NCBI RefSeq assembly: GCF_004210375.1
Contig: NC_134835.1
Coordinates: forward strand, 70,586,447-70,650,446
Source of the DNA: Tachypleus tridentatus
Lineage: Eukaryota; Arthropoda; Merostomata; Xiphosura; Limulidae
Reading direction: 5' to 3'
DNA length: 64,000 bases
Within the stretch, counting starts at the first letter, position 1. The number at the start of each line of letters is the position of its first letter. The notes under the pieces were generated by a model. The model was not told where the DNA came from. It saw only the letters and a list, made by a program, of their open reading frames with translations, and did no database searches. Both the position numbers and the translations under genes were made by a program. Shown here piece after piece: positions 1-11,800 of this stretch.

Positions 1-770
1 TATTTTCCGACAAGATTGATACACGTAATTGTCTTGTTTAACATAAACATATTTTAATATACAAAAAACAACAACAATATATTTTATAATAACGGTTTTT
101 ACTAATAGTTATTACAAATGATGGTTTATATGCAAGGGTCTTACAAATTTACAAACTACACTAAATCTTCTATTTGATCTAGAACTAAGTATTTCGTCGA
201 TGATCTAGGTCCACCACAAGCAAATTAATTTTGAGTTGATTTTGTTACAATTCGCCTGAGCTAACGACGTCTTCTTTAAGCTAATCTTACACCCTTACAA
301 ACGTACTTCTTCCAGCGAAGATAAAGTCCTCGTAGAAATAATAACGTCCGAAATAATTCATCAAAGTTGAACGGTTTGTAATATTCAAAATCTATAAAGG
401 TTCCTGGTCTAATTCTGTAGTTCTCCGATTAATAGCGTTAATCACAGTTAGAGCTTCCTAGGCCTATAGCGTACTGATTGTAACTGTCCGATAATATTCT
501 TCTTTTCCGTCTCTCGGCTAGCCGCTTTTTATAGGAATCATACGAGTTTGTAGAAGTTTCAACAATGTTCTGGCACGCTTTCGTCAAGCAAGTATTTTTG
601 GTATTGTTGATTTTTACACTCAAAAACATTATAGATATTTCGAAAACAGGCGTGACTTCCGCAAGACTGTTAAGAATATATGTCACTTGCGAAAAATAAA
701 ACTATACATAAACAAGCGTAGACATTAACATAAATGTATAACGGTAAATCCGTTACGCATTAGATTTGTT
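1..770 (-). repeat. Third copy of the gypsy-like LTR, cut by the window edge
   Basis: Matches the LTR at 8660-9531 along its length: taatagttattaca, aagttgaacggtttgtaat, ttccgattaat and an end at aaatccgttacgca near 758. Same orientation as the other two. No internal sequence is seen to its right, so it is a solo LTR or the 5' LTR of an element lying off the left edge. Confidence 0.65.
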
Positions 771-782
771 TATTTGTTGTTA

Positions 783-886
783 AGCATAAAGCTCTCTGTG
801 CTGTACCAACTACGGGTATCGAAATTCGGTTTTTAGCTCTATAAGCCTTCAGAACTTACTGCTGAGCCATAGGAAAGCCTTACATT
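783..886 (-). mobile_element. SINE family B
   Basis: gcataaagctctctgtgctg, gggtatcgaaattcggtttt, ataagccttcagaacttact. Reverse orientation. Confidence 0.7.
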
Positions 887-984
887 ACAAGGGATCCTCA
901 TGACCCACAAAGGCCGCAGTGTATTGATCAAACTCCCTTATTACTCCTATAATTTACTCAAAGAAAGAAGCTGTAACCCCAAAA

Positions 985-1233
985 AAGCTACACGAGGACT
1001 ATCTGCGCTAGCCGTCCCTAATTTAATAGTGTAAAACTAGAGAAAAGGCAGCTAGTCATCACCACCCACCACCAACTCTTGGGCTGTTCTTGTACCAACG
1101 AATAGTGGGATTTATCGTCACATTATAACACCCCCACGGCTAAAAGGGCGAGCATATTTGGTGTGACGGAGATTCGAATCCGCGACCCTCAAATTACGAG
1201 TCGAGTGCCTTAACCACCTGGCAATACAGGGCC
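985..1233 (-). mobile_element. SINE family A
   Basis: Head (tRNA-like, ending cagggcc) at the right; body atctgcgctagccgtcccta through to tcgaatccgcgaccctc. Tail truncated on the left. Confidence 0.9.
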
Positions 1234-1459
1234 AGGTTAAAAAGTAACTGAACCATGCTGTGTGGACCTTGGACGTAAAAGAGAATTATTAAAAGATCTC
1301 GATAGAATTGTGGCAACCCATGGGGTAACGTAGTGAAGTTATCACTGATTGTATTGTGACAACAGAGGAGAAAATAAATAATTTGTGATGTTAAATGGTG
1401 TTGAAAAGTAACTGATCCCTTCTTTATGAGCGTTGATGAAAATGAGACATCCATTTGAA

Positions 1460-2455
1460 ACTCTGAATATAACTGTAATAATCAATAGTGTAACGAATTT
1501 TTGTAAAACATTTCACTTGTTTTGAGTATATTATTTCAGAACAAGTGGATTGTGTGTTATCTGTTTATTGTTGAACGTAATCGAATCGCCAACAAATCAT
1601 AGACATCTATAATAAATAATCCGGCCTTGTAAAAGTCACCAATGAAATGTGACCAGGAAATTAAATTACCTACTAATATAATTGGCCAATATATTGTCTT
1701 TTCATTTAGTTCAGTATTTTTTTTAATTATTATCAAGTTATATTACTTGTTTGTATGATATTATTTTTAATACTTTTAGTTACCCTCGTGGCTAATTTTG
1801 ATTCTCTTACTTTAGATTATTAGCGCCTGTTTTTAACCAAAATATTTTAAACGTATAAGCATACATATGGATTACTGTTTAGTTTGTGATATGCGGAGAT
1901 ATCATGCGTTTTATGCCCCCTTCTTGATATTTTTTCAATTCTTTAGTGTGTTTCAGGGTTTATTCTTACTGTAGAACATGAGTAAATGGAACTATTAAGT
2001 TTCTATCATGATGGTTATTCACGTGACTACATAGGTCAACAAGGTCGTTGCATTTGTTTTCTCTTTAGAAGAAATTACTGTATAACATTTAAACGCATTG
2101 AAACATGCATGGATATTTCGACTTTCTGTAGTGTAAGCTGAGTTATCAAATGATAAAGAATAAATAGCAGTCTATACACAGTCTTTAAACCTGTTTAAAG
2201 CATAATTTGATTGGGAAAACAAACCGTACTTAAATATTTAGGAAACCTACAATTCTGTAAAAAAGATGGTGGTAGGATATAGAGTATCATCACACTTATT
2301 AAGTTGTAAGTAATAAAGAAAAGTTGTAAGTACCAAAAGCAACTCAGAAATCAGTATTTATAACGCAGCCTTTTATTCATGTGTCGTACGAGACATTTTG
2401 TGGGATTATGTGTCCTTAGTTGACTTCTACATTTGGGATTACAGTACTATGTACT
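1460..2455. other. Non-coding, nothing recognised
   Basis: AT-rich intergenic or intronic sequence. A short direct repeat (aaaagtaactga) occurs just to its left, near 1238 and 1404. Confidence 0.5.
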
Positions 2456-2459
2456 ATTA

Positions 2460-3908
2460 CAGTACTATGCAAAAGTATTAGGACAAGAGAAAATTTTATC
2501 ATTCTTTGCATTTAATGAGACGAATTCTTCCACACCATTACAGAATGTAAATTTCAACTGATCCTTCACAGTTGAATGAGACAGGGTGAGAATACTTATA
2601 ATTTTTTTTTTTTTTTAGAATTCCCTTATACTTGTACCAAAGGCACGTCTTAAGGGTTCTGCTTGAATAAACATACTGATCAAATTTAGGATCTGAAACA
2701 ACAGTTATAGTCCTATGCAATGTGTTAATTATATAGAAAGAAGCTAGTACAAAGTGTAGAGAATTGTCAGTAGAGCAGAGAGTTCACGTAAAAGTTTAAC
2801 GTGATGCTGCATGGACTCTGACAAATTGCTGCACACTTAAAATGCTCCACAAACATTATCAAGTACACCCTAGATCATGAGACCAAGACAGATAAATTTG
2901 AAAATATGAAAGGAAAAAGCAGAACACCTGGTCTTATTAATACTGATGTTAAGTATCTTCGTTTATGTAGCATTTACGATAGAAGGACGACCTCCATTAA
3001 TAACAAGCATGAGATGAACCACCAGGTACCAAATGTTAAAAAAGTGTCCAGATCTACAGTATAAAGAATATGGAATATTTGGTTGAGTAACAGTTAAAAA
3101 TCCTTTACTTTGACCACCAAATATCGTCAAGAGACCGACATATTCTAAAAAAGTACAGAAACTGGATTGTTGATGATTGGAAAATGGTGTTATGAATGGA
3201 TGGGTCCAAGTTTGAAATATTTGGTTCGGTGGAATAAAGGTTAAAAATACTTACTTCAATGCATATCACTTATCTGAGAGGATGTGGAAGGCAGTTTCTT
3301 GGTTTGGGGGTACTTTTCTGAAAATGCAACAACAGATATTTGCAAAATAAAAGGTATGATGGACCAATGACAGTACATTAAATACCGATCTGTTATGGTA
3401 TGTACACCCAGTGGTTTGTGTATTATTGATGAAGGATTCTACTATCAAGACGATAATGACCCCAAACCTTCATCCAACCTATACAGAAATTACTTAGCTA
3501 AGAAAAAAGTTGTTGGAGTAATTGAAATAAAGTAATGGTTCAAACTCAACCCAATTGAGCAGATCTCGGATTTGATAGATCAAAAACTTAACAACTCGAA
3601 ATTATTTTCAAAAAAAAACATTTTATGGGAATGCATTAGAAACATATGGAATAAAATCCCTAGGGACACTTCGAATAAATATGTTGCTACACTGCCTGAA
3701 AGACTGTCTGCAGTTATTAAAGCTAAATGGGAGACAGAAGATATAAAGTGTTTGTTGAACTCGAGCACTTCCATCAAGTTTCTGTTATACTAAATATGAA
3801 GATTAATAAAATGTTGATGTTCCACCTGTGATTTGACTTCCATTGTTTTTTTGAAAATAGATTGAAATGTATTCTTTGACATTATTCTAACACTTTTGCA
3901 CAATACTG
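2460..3908 (+). mobile_element. Tc1/mariner-like transposon, strongly decayed
   Basis: The left end cagtactatgcaaaagtatta and the right end (reverse complement cagtattgtgcaaaagtgtt) form an inverted repeat typical of Tc1-like elements that begin CAGT...GCAAAAGT. The left target base pair TA is present at 2458-2459; the right side reads TT. The interior is a mutated transposase with many stops. Length (1449 bp) is normal for the family. Confidence 0.75.
2780..3792 (+). pseudogene. Decayed Tc1-like transposase
   Basis: Only short stretches remain readable. Near 3540-3780 the frame gives LNPIEQISDLIDQKL (the PDLNPIE.LW..LK block that carries the third catalytic residue), then KNILWECIRNIWNKIPRDTS and LPERLSAVIKAKWE, which is the common C-terminal ending of Tc1 transposases. 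The upstream DNA-binding half is unreadable without many corrections. Older than the element at 7118-8649. Confidence 0.65.
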
Positions 3909-4023
3909 TTCGCGTCTTTAGCTGATTCGTACATGATCAAGACATTGTGCGGGATTATGTATTCTTAGTTGACTCGTACATGTACAATACAAGATATCTG
4001 TATAGGGTTCTGCCTATTTTATA

Positions 4024-4188
4024 GGACCCAGTATGACCAGGTGCTTAGGGCGCTCGACTGGTAATCCGAGGGTCGCAGATTCGAATCCCCGTCACACTAA
4101 AGATGCTAGCCCTCTCAGCCAAGAGGACATTATAATGTAACTTTCAATCTCACTATTTGTTGCTAAAATAATAACTCCAGAGTTGTGC
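4024..4188 (+). mobile_element. SINE family A, 3'-truncated
   Basis: tRNA-like head ggacccagtatgaccaggtg with B-box-like gattcgaatcccc, then the family body to ccagagttgtgcc. Confidence 0.8.
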
Positions 4189-4420
4189 CAAAAAATTTAA
4201 AAAAAGTATGAAATTCATAATTCTTTTGTGTCATAAACGTAGCATGTTAGTTTGCTGTGTACGAATTCTCTATTCAAATATGTTAGTGAATCTAATTAAA
4301 AGTTGTTCTCTAGTCCTACAATGTGAAGTGGGTGCCATATTTAATGTTTTACACTATGAAATTATTTTCAGTTGAGAATAATCTATTTATATAATGGAAT
4401 CTATAACCGTTTCTTTGTTT

Positions 4421-4480
4421 TTAAGCGTAGTGATACACAGTGGGCTATCTGTTATCTGCCGAGGTTCGGTATTGAAACAC
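4421..4480 (-). mobile_element. SINE family B fragment
   Basis: tacacagtgggctatctgtt, then gaggttcggtattgaaacac. Confidence 0.5.
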
Positions 4481-4761
4481 AAGCTATTAGGAGGTTAAAG
4501 AAATCAGAAAATCTTATTTTTTAATGAATCTTACTACTCAAGTTTTTATACTTCTTGACAATTTGCCATATTGTATGAGTTTCAACATTAATGATGTATT
4601 AACTGACACATACCTGTATTCATCACCAATAAGTTTCTTTTCATAACCTGCTGCTTATCACTCCTTTAGAGAGATGTCCACAATATTTTGGCAGGACAGT
4701 ACGTACCATTAGAATTGAGTAGTCGGACAAATTACACATATCCTTTCCTATATTTAACAGT

Positions 4762-5856
4762 TGATACGTATTATAATTTATCTCGGACGATTTCAAATAG
4801 CTAGAAACTTAACTTTAATTTAGTAGTTAATTGAAAGTCGATATGTACCAAATTTATAATATTTGTTAACAAAATTGATTCACACAATTTTCTTTCTTAA
4901 CCCAAATCTGGGCCCAGCATGGCCAAGTGGTTTGATGGTTCGACTCGTAATCTGAAGGTTGCTGGTTTGAATCCCCGTCACATCAAAATTGCTCACACTT
5001 TCATTTGTGGGGCATTATAATGTGATGATCAATCCTTCTATTTTTGGTAAAATAGCAGTCCAAGAGTTGGCAGTGGGTAGTGATGACTAGCTGTATTCCC
5101 TATAGTCTTACACTACTAAATTAAGGACTACTAGTGCAGATAGTCCTCGTGTAGCTTTGTGCAAAATTCAAAACAAACTTAGGACAAATATTTTATTACA
5201 AAAAACAATAATAAAATTGATAATAATGGTTATTGCAAATAATAATTTATACAAACAAGTTTTAAAAACTTACAAACAATAACGAGTCTTCTATCTGATC
5301 TGCAACTGATTCTTTTGTCAACGGTTCATGGAGAGCGAATTAATTCTATGTTGATACATGGGTACACTTCTTCTGACGGCTAGTTAGCTGCTTCCTTGAA
5401 AGCACGTAATTTTTTTACCGACAACAACATGTAATGTCATTATAGAAATACTAAGATCCGAAGTACATTCAATGAAGTTAAATGGTTTGTAATGTCCGAT
5501 ATATATGAACGTTCATGGTCAATAATCTATAGTTTTCTGATTAATAAGCGTTCATCACAGTTATAGCTTCCGAGGTTTATAGTATACTGGCTGCAGTAAA
5601 CCAACAATACAATCATCTCGCCGCATTACGTTGGTTACCTTTTGTAAAAGCTTGAGAGGAAATTTTGTATAAATTCTAGCTAAGAGAACAATTCTGGTAT
5701 TTACATACACACATTGCACATTGTTAATTCTTACGCTCGAGAACAGTCTTTCGTAATACACGTTTAACAATACAAGTTACATGCACTTATATATATATAT
5801 TAAACTGAAACAAACACAGATATTAAAATAAATGTATAACAGTAAATAAAATGTAA
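4762..5856 (-). repeat. Left (3') LTR of the gypsy-like element
   Basis: Aligns by eye with 7075-9531 (Tc1 removed) and with 1-770: shared words include gaagttaaatggtttgtaat, gattaataagcgtt and agatattaaaata. Contains SINE A at 4910-5178, so its net length is about 0.83 kb. The right boundary is approximate. Confidence 0.65.
4910..5178 (+). mobile_element. SINE family A inside the left LTR
   Basis: Complete: gggcccagcatggccaagtg at the start, gtgcagatagtcctcgtgta near the end, aaaacaaac tail. Divides the LTR sequence cleanly. Target duplication unclear. Confidence 0.92.
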
Positions 5857-5999
5857 AACGTGAGACTGTAAATCATATATATATATAGTGATAAAAATAC
5901 ATTAAATATAATTCAAAAATCGTAACAGTACATAACAAAATCAATAGAAATAACCTTAAATTTACATATCACGTGAAAGTGCTTAAACAAACACAAATG

Positions 6000-6925
6000 C
6001 TATTGTTTTTGCTTAACACTATCAATAATCACATGACTTAGGTGTTCTTCAAAACTGGGATAGGTGTCAAATAAGCAACGGAAATTTTCTGGATAGATTT
6101 TCCTACCAATTGACATGTATGACATGTTTTGCAAAACTGAGAAGCATTCTGCATAATCTTCATCCAAAAGAAATGTATCATAATTTTGCCACATGTCCTG
6201 TTGATACCTGAATGACATTACATGGGGAATTCATGTGCAACTCTTAATATTCTAGAATCATATGCTTTTGGATAAACTACAGTCAATTCCTCTGAAGCAA
6301 GCACATTTGGTGGTTTTAATTTCCTCATGAGTACACCATTCTAGAACTTTCTCCAGCTCATCTTTTGAGAGTGAAGAGTTCTGCGGATTCATTTCTTACT
6401 CAGTGATCAGTTCACTTCTAGCAAATGTAATTTCACTAGATAAACTAGATCCCTCATGTCTATCATTGTCAATCAACAAAGACATATCAGTAGGACAATC
6501 ATTCACAAGATCCACGTCGGATTAAAAAAACTTCTGACATAAATCTATAATGTCGTCCTCTGAACATGTGTCTATCATTTCTTTTTGGTTTAATTTCCAA
6601 TCCTGAGCTTGAGTCACAGCACACGAGGGAAACATAATTCTTAGATGAAACAGTGATTGGATCGCTAACCATTTTGGGTTTGGCAACAATTCCCCGCCTC
6701 CAACCAGATTGTTTTCCAACAATAACGATGCACCCTTAATTAATAGAGTAGGTCTTACTCCAACCACAACTAGTCATGAAACTAGATCTGATGTTAAACA
6801 CATGTCATGAAGAGGAACATTAACAAAGATACCCACAATACCCTGGGTAATAACAGATTCACCAATGGCAGAACTCAAACCTTCTAACAACAATGACCGA
6901 GTTGCCTCAATATCACATCACGTAG
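6000..6925 (-). pseudogene. Gypsy-type protease and adjacent polyprotein fragment
   Basis: A minus-strand frame from about 6925 reads EATRSLLLEGLSSAIGES, TQGIVGIFVNVPLH, VGVRPTLLIKGASLLLENNL and GGGELLPNP (with one stop near 6776). This follows the retropepsin region of gypsy-group polyproteins (DSGAT.SLL ... LLLGNDLAGGKVLP). The active-site DSG is degraded to IEA. A second open piece at 6000-6218 (MSFRYQQDMWQNYDTF) has no motif I can name. The RT and integrase expected downstream are absent. Confidence 0.65.
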
Positions 6926-7117
6926 AATATGGATGGATATAGGATTAGTGTCCTATAGACACAGAAACAACAGACACAAAAGGTCTGAGTTCCTTCCTAA
7001 ATACATTAACATTTTTATCAGTGAGCTAATCAACAACACAAGTGATCTGGAGAAACTACTTCCATACTTGGATCTGATACAGATCTCGGACGAGTCCCCC
7101 AGTTTATTTTTTAGGTA

Positions 7118-8649
7118 CAGTTACGACAGAAAGTGTTCGTACCCTTGCGTCCCGAGTGGTTTTTTGCTCATAGCATAAAAGGTATCACGATTAGGCTAAT
7201 AGAAGTAGGTTATCTTATAAATATTATACTAACACACATCTACATAGATTTTTATGTAAATTAAACGACAAATAAACTGTTTATAAACAAATAACCAAAA
7301 ATAGGAGGAGCAAAAAGTGTTCGTACAGTTCAGAACGTGTGAAAACACTGATATTGCCGAAAAAATTTTGTTTAGTTTGGCGAGTAAACTACATTATACC
7401 ATTCCAAAACTAGACACTGGGCTCATAATTATTGGAATTTAGCCAGGAAAAAATGTACTTCCGGCAATTTAGCACAGTCTCCGTCATTATCTGCTTGGTA
7501 ATCATGGTAAACAGGAAACAACTGTGATTTAAAAAACCGAATTATTGTAAAATACAAGTCTCGTGTGTCTCTTTCCGGTATTGCTACACAACTTAATGTG
7601 CCGAAATCTACTGTTCAAAGCACAACTGCCAAAGTTAAGCTTACAGGATCAACTGCTAACCTCCATCGTTCCGGACGCCCCACCAAAATTCCAGAAAGAA
7701 CCAAGAGGAAGTTAGTAGGAACCCTCGTTTAACACGTAACGACGTACAGAAACTGGTAAGAGAAACTGGGATTGAAGTAAGCTCATCTACATTTACGAAC
7801 ATGTTACGCTCTTCTGGGTTTAAAGCATGTAAATAAACCCTTTACCTATTGGAAGAGTATTCTTTGGTCAGACGAGACTAAAATCGAGCTTTTCGGTCAC
7901 AATGATGTTCACCATATTTTCCGTAAGATGGGGGAACGAAATCTTCCAAATAACATCGTCCCTACAGTTAAATACGGAGGTGGCTCGATCATGCTATGGG
8001 GTTCCTTCAGCTCTTCTGATGTAAGCAGCCTTCACCGCGTCAACGGAATCATGAAAAAAGAAGAGTACGTTGATATATTACGCACTTATATCGAGCATCA
8101 TTCCCGGTGCGGCTTGGGCATCGTTGGATCTTCCAGCACGACAATGACTCTAAACACACATCGAAGTATGTGCAATCCTGGTTGCAGAGGAACCATATAA
8201 GCGTTCTGGAGTGGCCATCGCAGTCACGTGATCTCAACCGAATTGAAAACGTTTGGCATGAGTTGAAGACCAGGGTTCATCAGCGTCATCCGAAAAACTT
8301 GCAAGAGTTGGAGGCCTTCTGTAAAGAAGAATGGAAGAAAATACCAGTCGAGTACTGTCAAACGATCCTAGAGGGTTATGAGGAGAGATTGCGCCAAGTA
8401 ATTCACCTGAAAAGCTACACAATTGACCATTAAAGCAGACGCACGAACACTTTATGTCCCTTCTATGTTTGGTTATTTGTTTATAAACAGTTTACTTGTC
8501 GCTAAATTTACATAAAAAATTATGTAGATGTGTATTAGTATAATATTTATAATACACCTTACTTTCATTATCCTAATCGTAATACTATTTAGGTTATGAG
8601 GAAAACACTACTCACGACGCAGGTGTAGGAACACTTTCTGTCGTAACTC
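7118..8649 (+). mobile_element. Tc1-like DNA transposon with nested inverted and direct repeats
   Basis: This 1532-bp element starts cagttacgac and ends gtcgtaactc, flanked by TA at 7116-7117 and 8650-8651. The inverted repeats are about 220 bp long. Each arm contains the word aaagtgttcgt near its outer end (about 7130) and again near its inner end (about 7315), and the right arm mirrors this. That outer-plus-inner arrangement is the IR/DR architecture of the Sleeping Beauty type of Tc1 elements. The central transposase is broken. It is inserted in the right LTR of the gypsy-like element. Confidence 0.9.
7540..8433 (+). pseudogene. Tc1-like transposase (frameshifted)
   Basis: This DDE-type transposase would act in the nucleus and cut at the TIRs. 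An N-terminal helix-turn-helix region is visible (SLSGIATQLNVPKSTVQS, then SGRPTKIPERTKRK) with stops. Next is ILWSDETKIELFGHND (first Asp), RKMGERNLPNNIVPTVKY, GGGSIMLWGSF and a frameshift near 8105. The last block is WIFQHDNDSKHTSKYVQSWL (second Asp), EWPSQSRDLNRIENVWHELK (final Glu in ENVW) and the usual C-terminus. Key acidic residues survive, but stops upstream and the frameshift make it a pseudogene. Confidence 0.9.
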
Positions 8650-9533
8650 TATTATAATTTATATCGGACCAGTCTCCGATTTATTATTATGTTACGTACG
8701 TTACGTATTACGATTTCAAATAGCCGAAAATTGTAATTTTAATTTAGAAGTTAAATTCGGTACATATCGATATTCATTTATGATATTTGCCAACAAAACT
8801 GATACGCAATCTTCTTGTTCAGCATAAATAAATTTTAATATTGAAACAAACAAACAAACTACAATACAATTTATTTGTAGTAACTATTACTAATAGTTAT
8901 TACAGTGTGATGGCTTATATACAAGATTTTTATAAAGTTACAAACAATACTGAGTTTTATATCCGGTCTGGTGCTGAATTTTTTTTCGACGACCTAAGTC
9001 CACGAGAGCAAATGAATTCTGAGTTGATACTGTCACACTCGCTAAGCAAGCTAGCTTGATTGGCCTTTCAGTGGGAACAAGGTGACTTTCCCCAGCAATA
9101 ATATTTAATACCCTCGTAGAAATACTGACGTTCGAAGTTATTCACTAAAGTTGAACGGTTTGTAATGTTCGAAATCTACAAACGTTCCTGATCCAGTTCT
9201 ATAGTCTTCCGATTAATAGGCTTTAATCACAATTGTAACTTTTGAGGCATACAACTCACTGACTGTAGCTGACTAATAATAATCTTCTTCTATACTCGTC
9301 TCTCTGCTTTTATACGAATCATGCCAACCTCTCAAAGTTTCAAAAACGTTATAGTGTGTTTTCGTAAAACAAATGTTTATTTTTACTCCCAAGAATCTTC
9401 TACAAATTTGGAGAACAGACGGACTTGTGAATTACACAGTCAACAGTATAAGTTAAATGCACTTTTAAATATATATTAAACTGAATCACACATAGATATT
9501 AAAATAGTAATATAATATTAAGTCCGTTACACA

Positions 9534-9818
9534 GTTCAAACTCTGAAGAGAAGTACCTTGAAAGCTGCTATCCGATAATGTAAAAATAGCACAGTTATTC
9601 CACCCCCTGAGACCTCCTGTTGACAACCCTTCGTGCAATGGCAACGTGCAACTCACGAACACCCGTGTAGGGGGCCTTAAATTCCAGATATTTAGTACGG
9701 TTAATACGAAATTCAGCTTTGCTTGACTCATTTTTGATATTAAGGGCATCTTGCTATAGGGTATAGAGGGAATTTGGACGCATTCCGAAGGGCGCTCTTA
9801 ATATCGAGGTTCTATTGT
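9534..9818. mobile_element. Possible pogo-like MITE
   Basis: The right end, read on the minus strand, is acaatagaacctcgatatta, similar to pogo-like ends. The left end acagttcaaactctgaag matches only partly. It abuts the LTR end at 9531. Weak. Confidence 0.3.
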
Positions 9819-9819
9819 A

Positions 9820-10650
9820 TCGGGTACCGCAGTTACACCAGGTTTGAATTTTATTATGCTTACCTTAGACACTCAAGAACAGAAAAAGCATCAAATATCA
9901 TTGACATATTCGTATTGTTTTAAGCCTTTTCTTATATCCCCCTATCTATAATAATAAAAAAATTACTTGTAATTAATATAAAATGAAAGTAATTGGGAAT
10001 TTATTCCAAAGGTTTGGAGTTTTATCTTTTCACTAAAGCTAATGAAAGCAAGGAGAATTTGATGTCATCAAAATTTAAAATAAAAACGAACCATTCTTCT
10101 AATGAGTGGGGAAGTATTAAATATTTTGAAAGCTGAACATGGTTAATTTGCCAACTTAAAACGTGTTATTCATAATCCTTATGTCGTAAATAGAGAAATT
10201 CTAAAACATGTTGAGGAAATTATTGACTAAAGGAAAGGTAGGCAGTTAACAGCATCTTTTCACCCACTACTTACACTAAGGAACTGACCGTTATTCTTAT
10301 AACACACCTACAGCTTGAAGGAGCTCCGAAATTCAGAGCTTTATCATCAGATTAACCCCGCGCCCGTAGGTTAAGAATGCACATTTATTGTTCTTTGTAT
10401 CTTTTTAATGGAAATTGTACGATTTGAAGTTTGAAACATATTATTCCTGGTTTAAAAGCAGCCGCTAATTAGTAAAAGTTTTTTTTCCTACTTCAATATG
10501 AAACTGTTATAAGCTATTTATTATATAGAATATACATTTGACGACATCCGTAGGTTTTTACTTACAATTAAAACAATTAACCAATAATCAGTTATAACAG
10601 TAAGCTTCTAAATGTGACTTTGTCCGGAAAACTCCAAAAATATTTTCTCC
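9820..10650. other. Non-coding, nothing recognised
   Basis: AT-rich sequence. No supported ORF, and no repeat that I could identify. Confidence 0.5.
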
Positions 10651-10654
10651 GGAT

Positions 10655-10745
10655 TTACAACGCTAAAATCAGGGGTTCGATTCCCCTCGGTGGGCTGAGC
10701 AGATAGCCCTTTGTGGCTTTGCTATACGAAAAACACAAACACACC
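10655..10745 (+). mobile_element. SINE family B, 5'-truncated
   Basis: ggatttacaacgctaaaatc, ggggttcgattcccctcggt, agcagatagccc and ggctttgctata. Confidence 0.8.
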
Positions 10746-11029
10746 AAAAATATTTTAGAGTTTTTGAGAAAAATGACAAAACTGTAAAAACATTGACAAT
10801 AGAAGACCATTTAACCAATTGTTTGAATTCAATAAAAAATTAAATCAGAAACACGATGTTCATTTCTATTAATACTCTTTCGTTGAATTAAATAAAAGGT
10901 TATACATATATATAGTTATGACGTAGTATGAATTATATTCTCACTGTTTCTATTTGTGACTTAGTGGTAACAGTTTACGATTGGACGATATATTTTAATA
11001 CTTTTTTCACAGTTTATGTTGTCTCCTTG

Positions 11030-11148
11030 TGGTTCAGGAATAAGCTTACGGACTTATAAAATGATAAAATCTGGCGTTTGACTTCCTGCGATGGACAGAA
11101 CACCATTACTCCATTGTTTGTGTAGCTTTGCGCTAATAAACAACATGT
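11030..11148 (+). mobile_element. SINE family B
   Basis: gcttacggacttataaaatg, tgtgtagctttgcgctaata. Diverged in the middle. Confidence 0.65.
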
Positions 11149-11244
11149 AGCGTCCCCTGACGACCCATCGGTAATAAAATAGTGTTTGATTCAATTAGAA
11201 TTACAAAGCAAACAATGTTGCTGATTGTTCAGTACTCATCGTGG

Positions 11245-11345
11245 ACTAATGTTCTGGAGAGCTTATAACACTAAAAATCTGGTTTAAATACTCACGGCGG
11301 GCACAGCACAGATATCCCATTATGTAACTTTGCGTTTAACCACAC
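11245..11345 (+). mobile_element. SINE family B
   Basis: agagcttataacactaaaaa, gcacagcacagatatcccat, tgtaactttgcg. Confidence 0.65.
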
Positions 11346-11737
11346 ACTTTTCTTTGCGTAAATAGTTTTTATTATTATTATTTAATTTTCACTTCCATAC
11401 AGTTTTATCCATTGTTTCAATTAATTTAAGTAACATACTGAAACACAATAATTACCAACATCCAAATAAGTCAGTGTCTGTCCGACTTCGTTTCTATCTC
11501 CAGTGAATAAAGTTTTTATCTTAACTTCACACCGAGCTGCTTGTCTCTCATATATTTAACCAATAACAAACCACAGTCATTATCGTTCTGTAGATCATGC
11601 AGATACAGCTTCAATTATTGCGCGAGCGCCAAGTTTATCCTACGAATACTGCACCTATAAGACCAGATATTTCAGAGTAGCCTGATAATTCAAAATTATA
11701 AACCTTACAAATCAACTTTATCTAAATAAGGGCTGAC

Positions 11738-11800
11738 ATATTTCGACTCGCAATCTGATGTTCCTGAGTTCGAATCCTCGTTATACCAATGTTAACCTTC
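11738..11800 (+). mobile_element. SINE family A head fragment
   Basis: ttcgactcgcaatctgatgt and gagttcgaatcctcgttata only. Confidence 0.6.

Larger units (their letters stand above)
4762..9531 (-). mobile_element. Gypsy-like LTR retrotransposon, internally deleted, with nested insertions
   Basis: Two similar LTRs in the same orientation (4762 to about 5856, and 7075-9531 with a Tc1 insert) flank about 1.2 kb of internal sequence that codes for a protease region on the minus strand. Both LTRs begin TGATAC on the plus strand. The right one ends ttaca, so on the minus strand the LTR reads TGTAAC...GTATCA, with TG/CA termini. Most of gag-pol (RT, RNase H, integrase) is missing. A SINE (4910-5178) and a Tc1 element (7118-8649) lie inside the LTRs. 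Confidence 0.7.
7075..9531 (-). repeat. Right (5') LTR of the gypsy-like element, split by a Tc1 transposon
   Basis: Net length is about 0.92 kb once the Tc1 element at 7118-8649 is removed. On the minus strand it shows LTR-like order: a tataaaagcagagag TATA-like box near 9310, then a gattaaag stretch (about 9215) that could be the transcript-end region. A tcggac-containing segment occurs on both sides of the Tc1 insertion. Confidence 0.65.

Noticed and set aside
1234..1460. Possible MITE with repeated aaaagtaactga ends
   Set aside because: The two end words are in direct, not inverted, orientation and no target duplication is visible.
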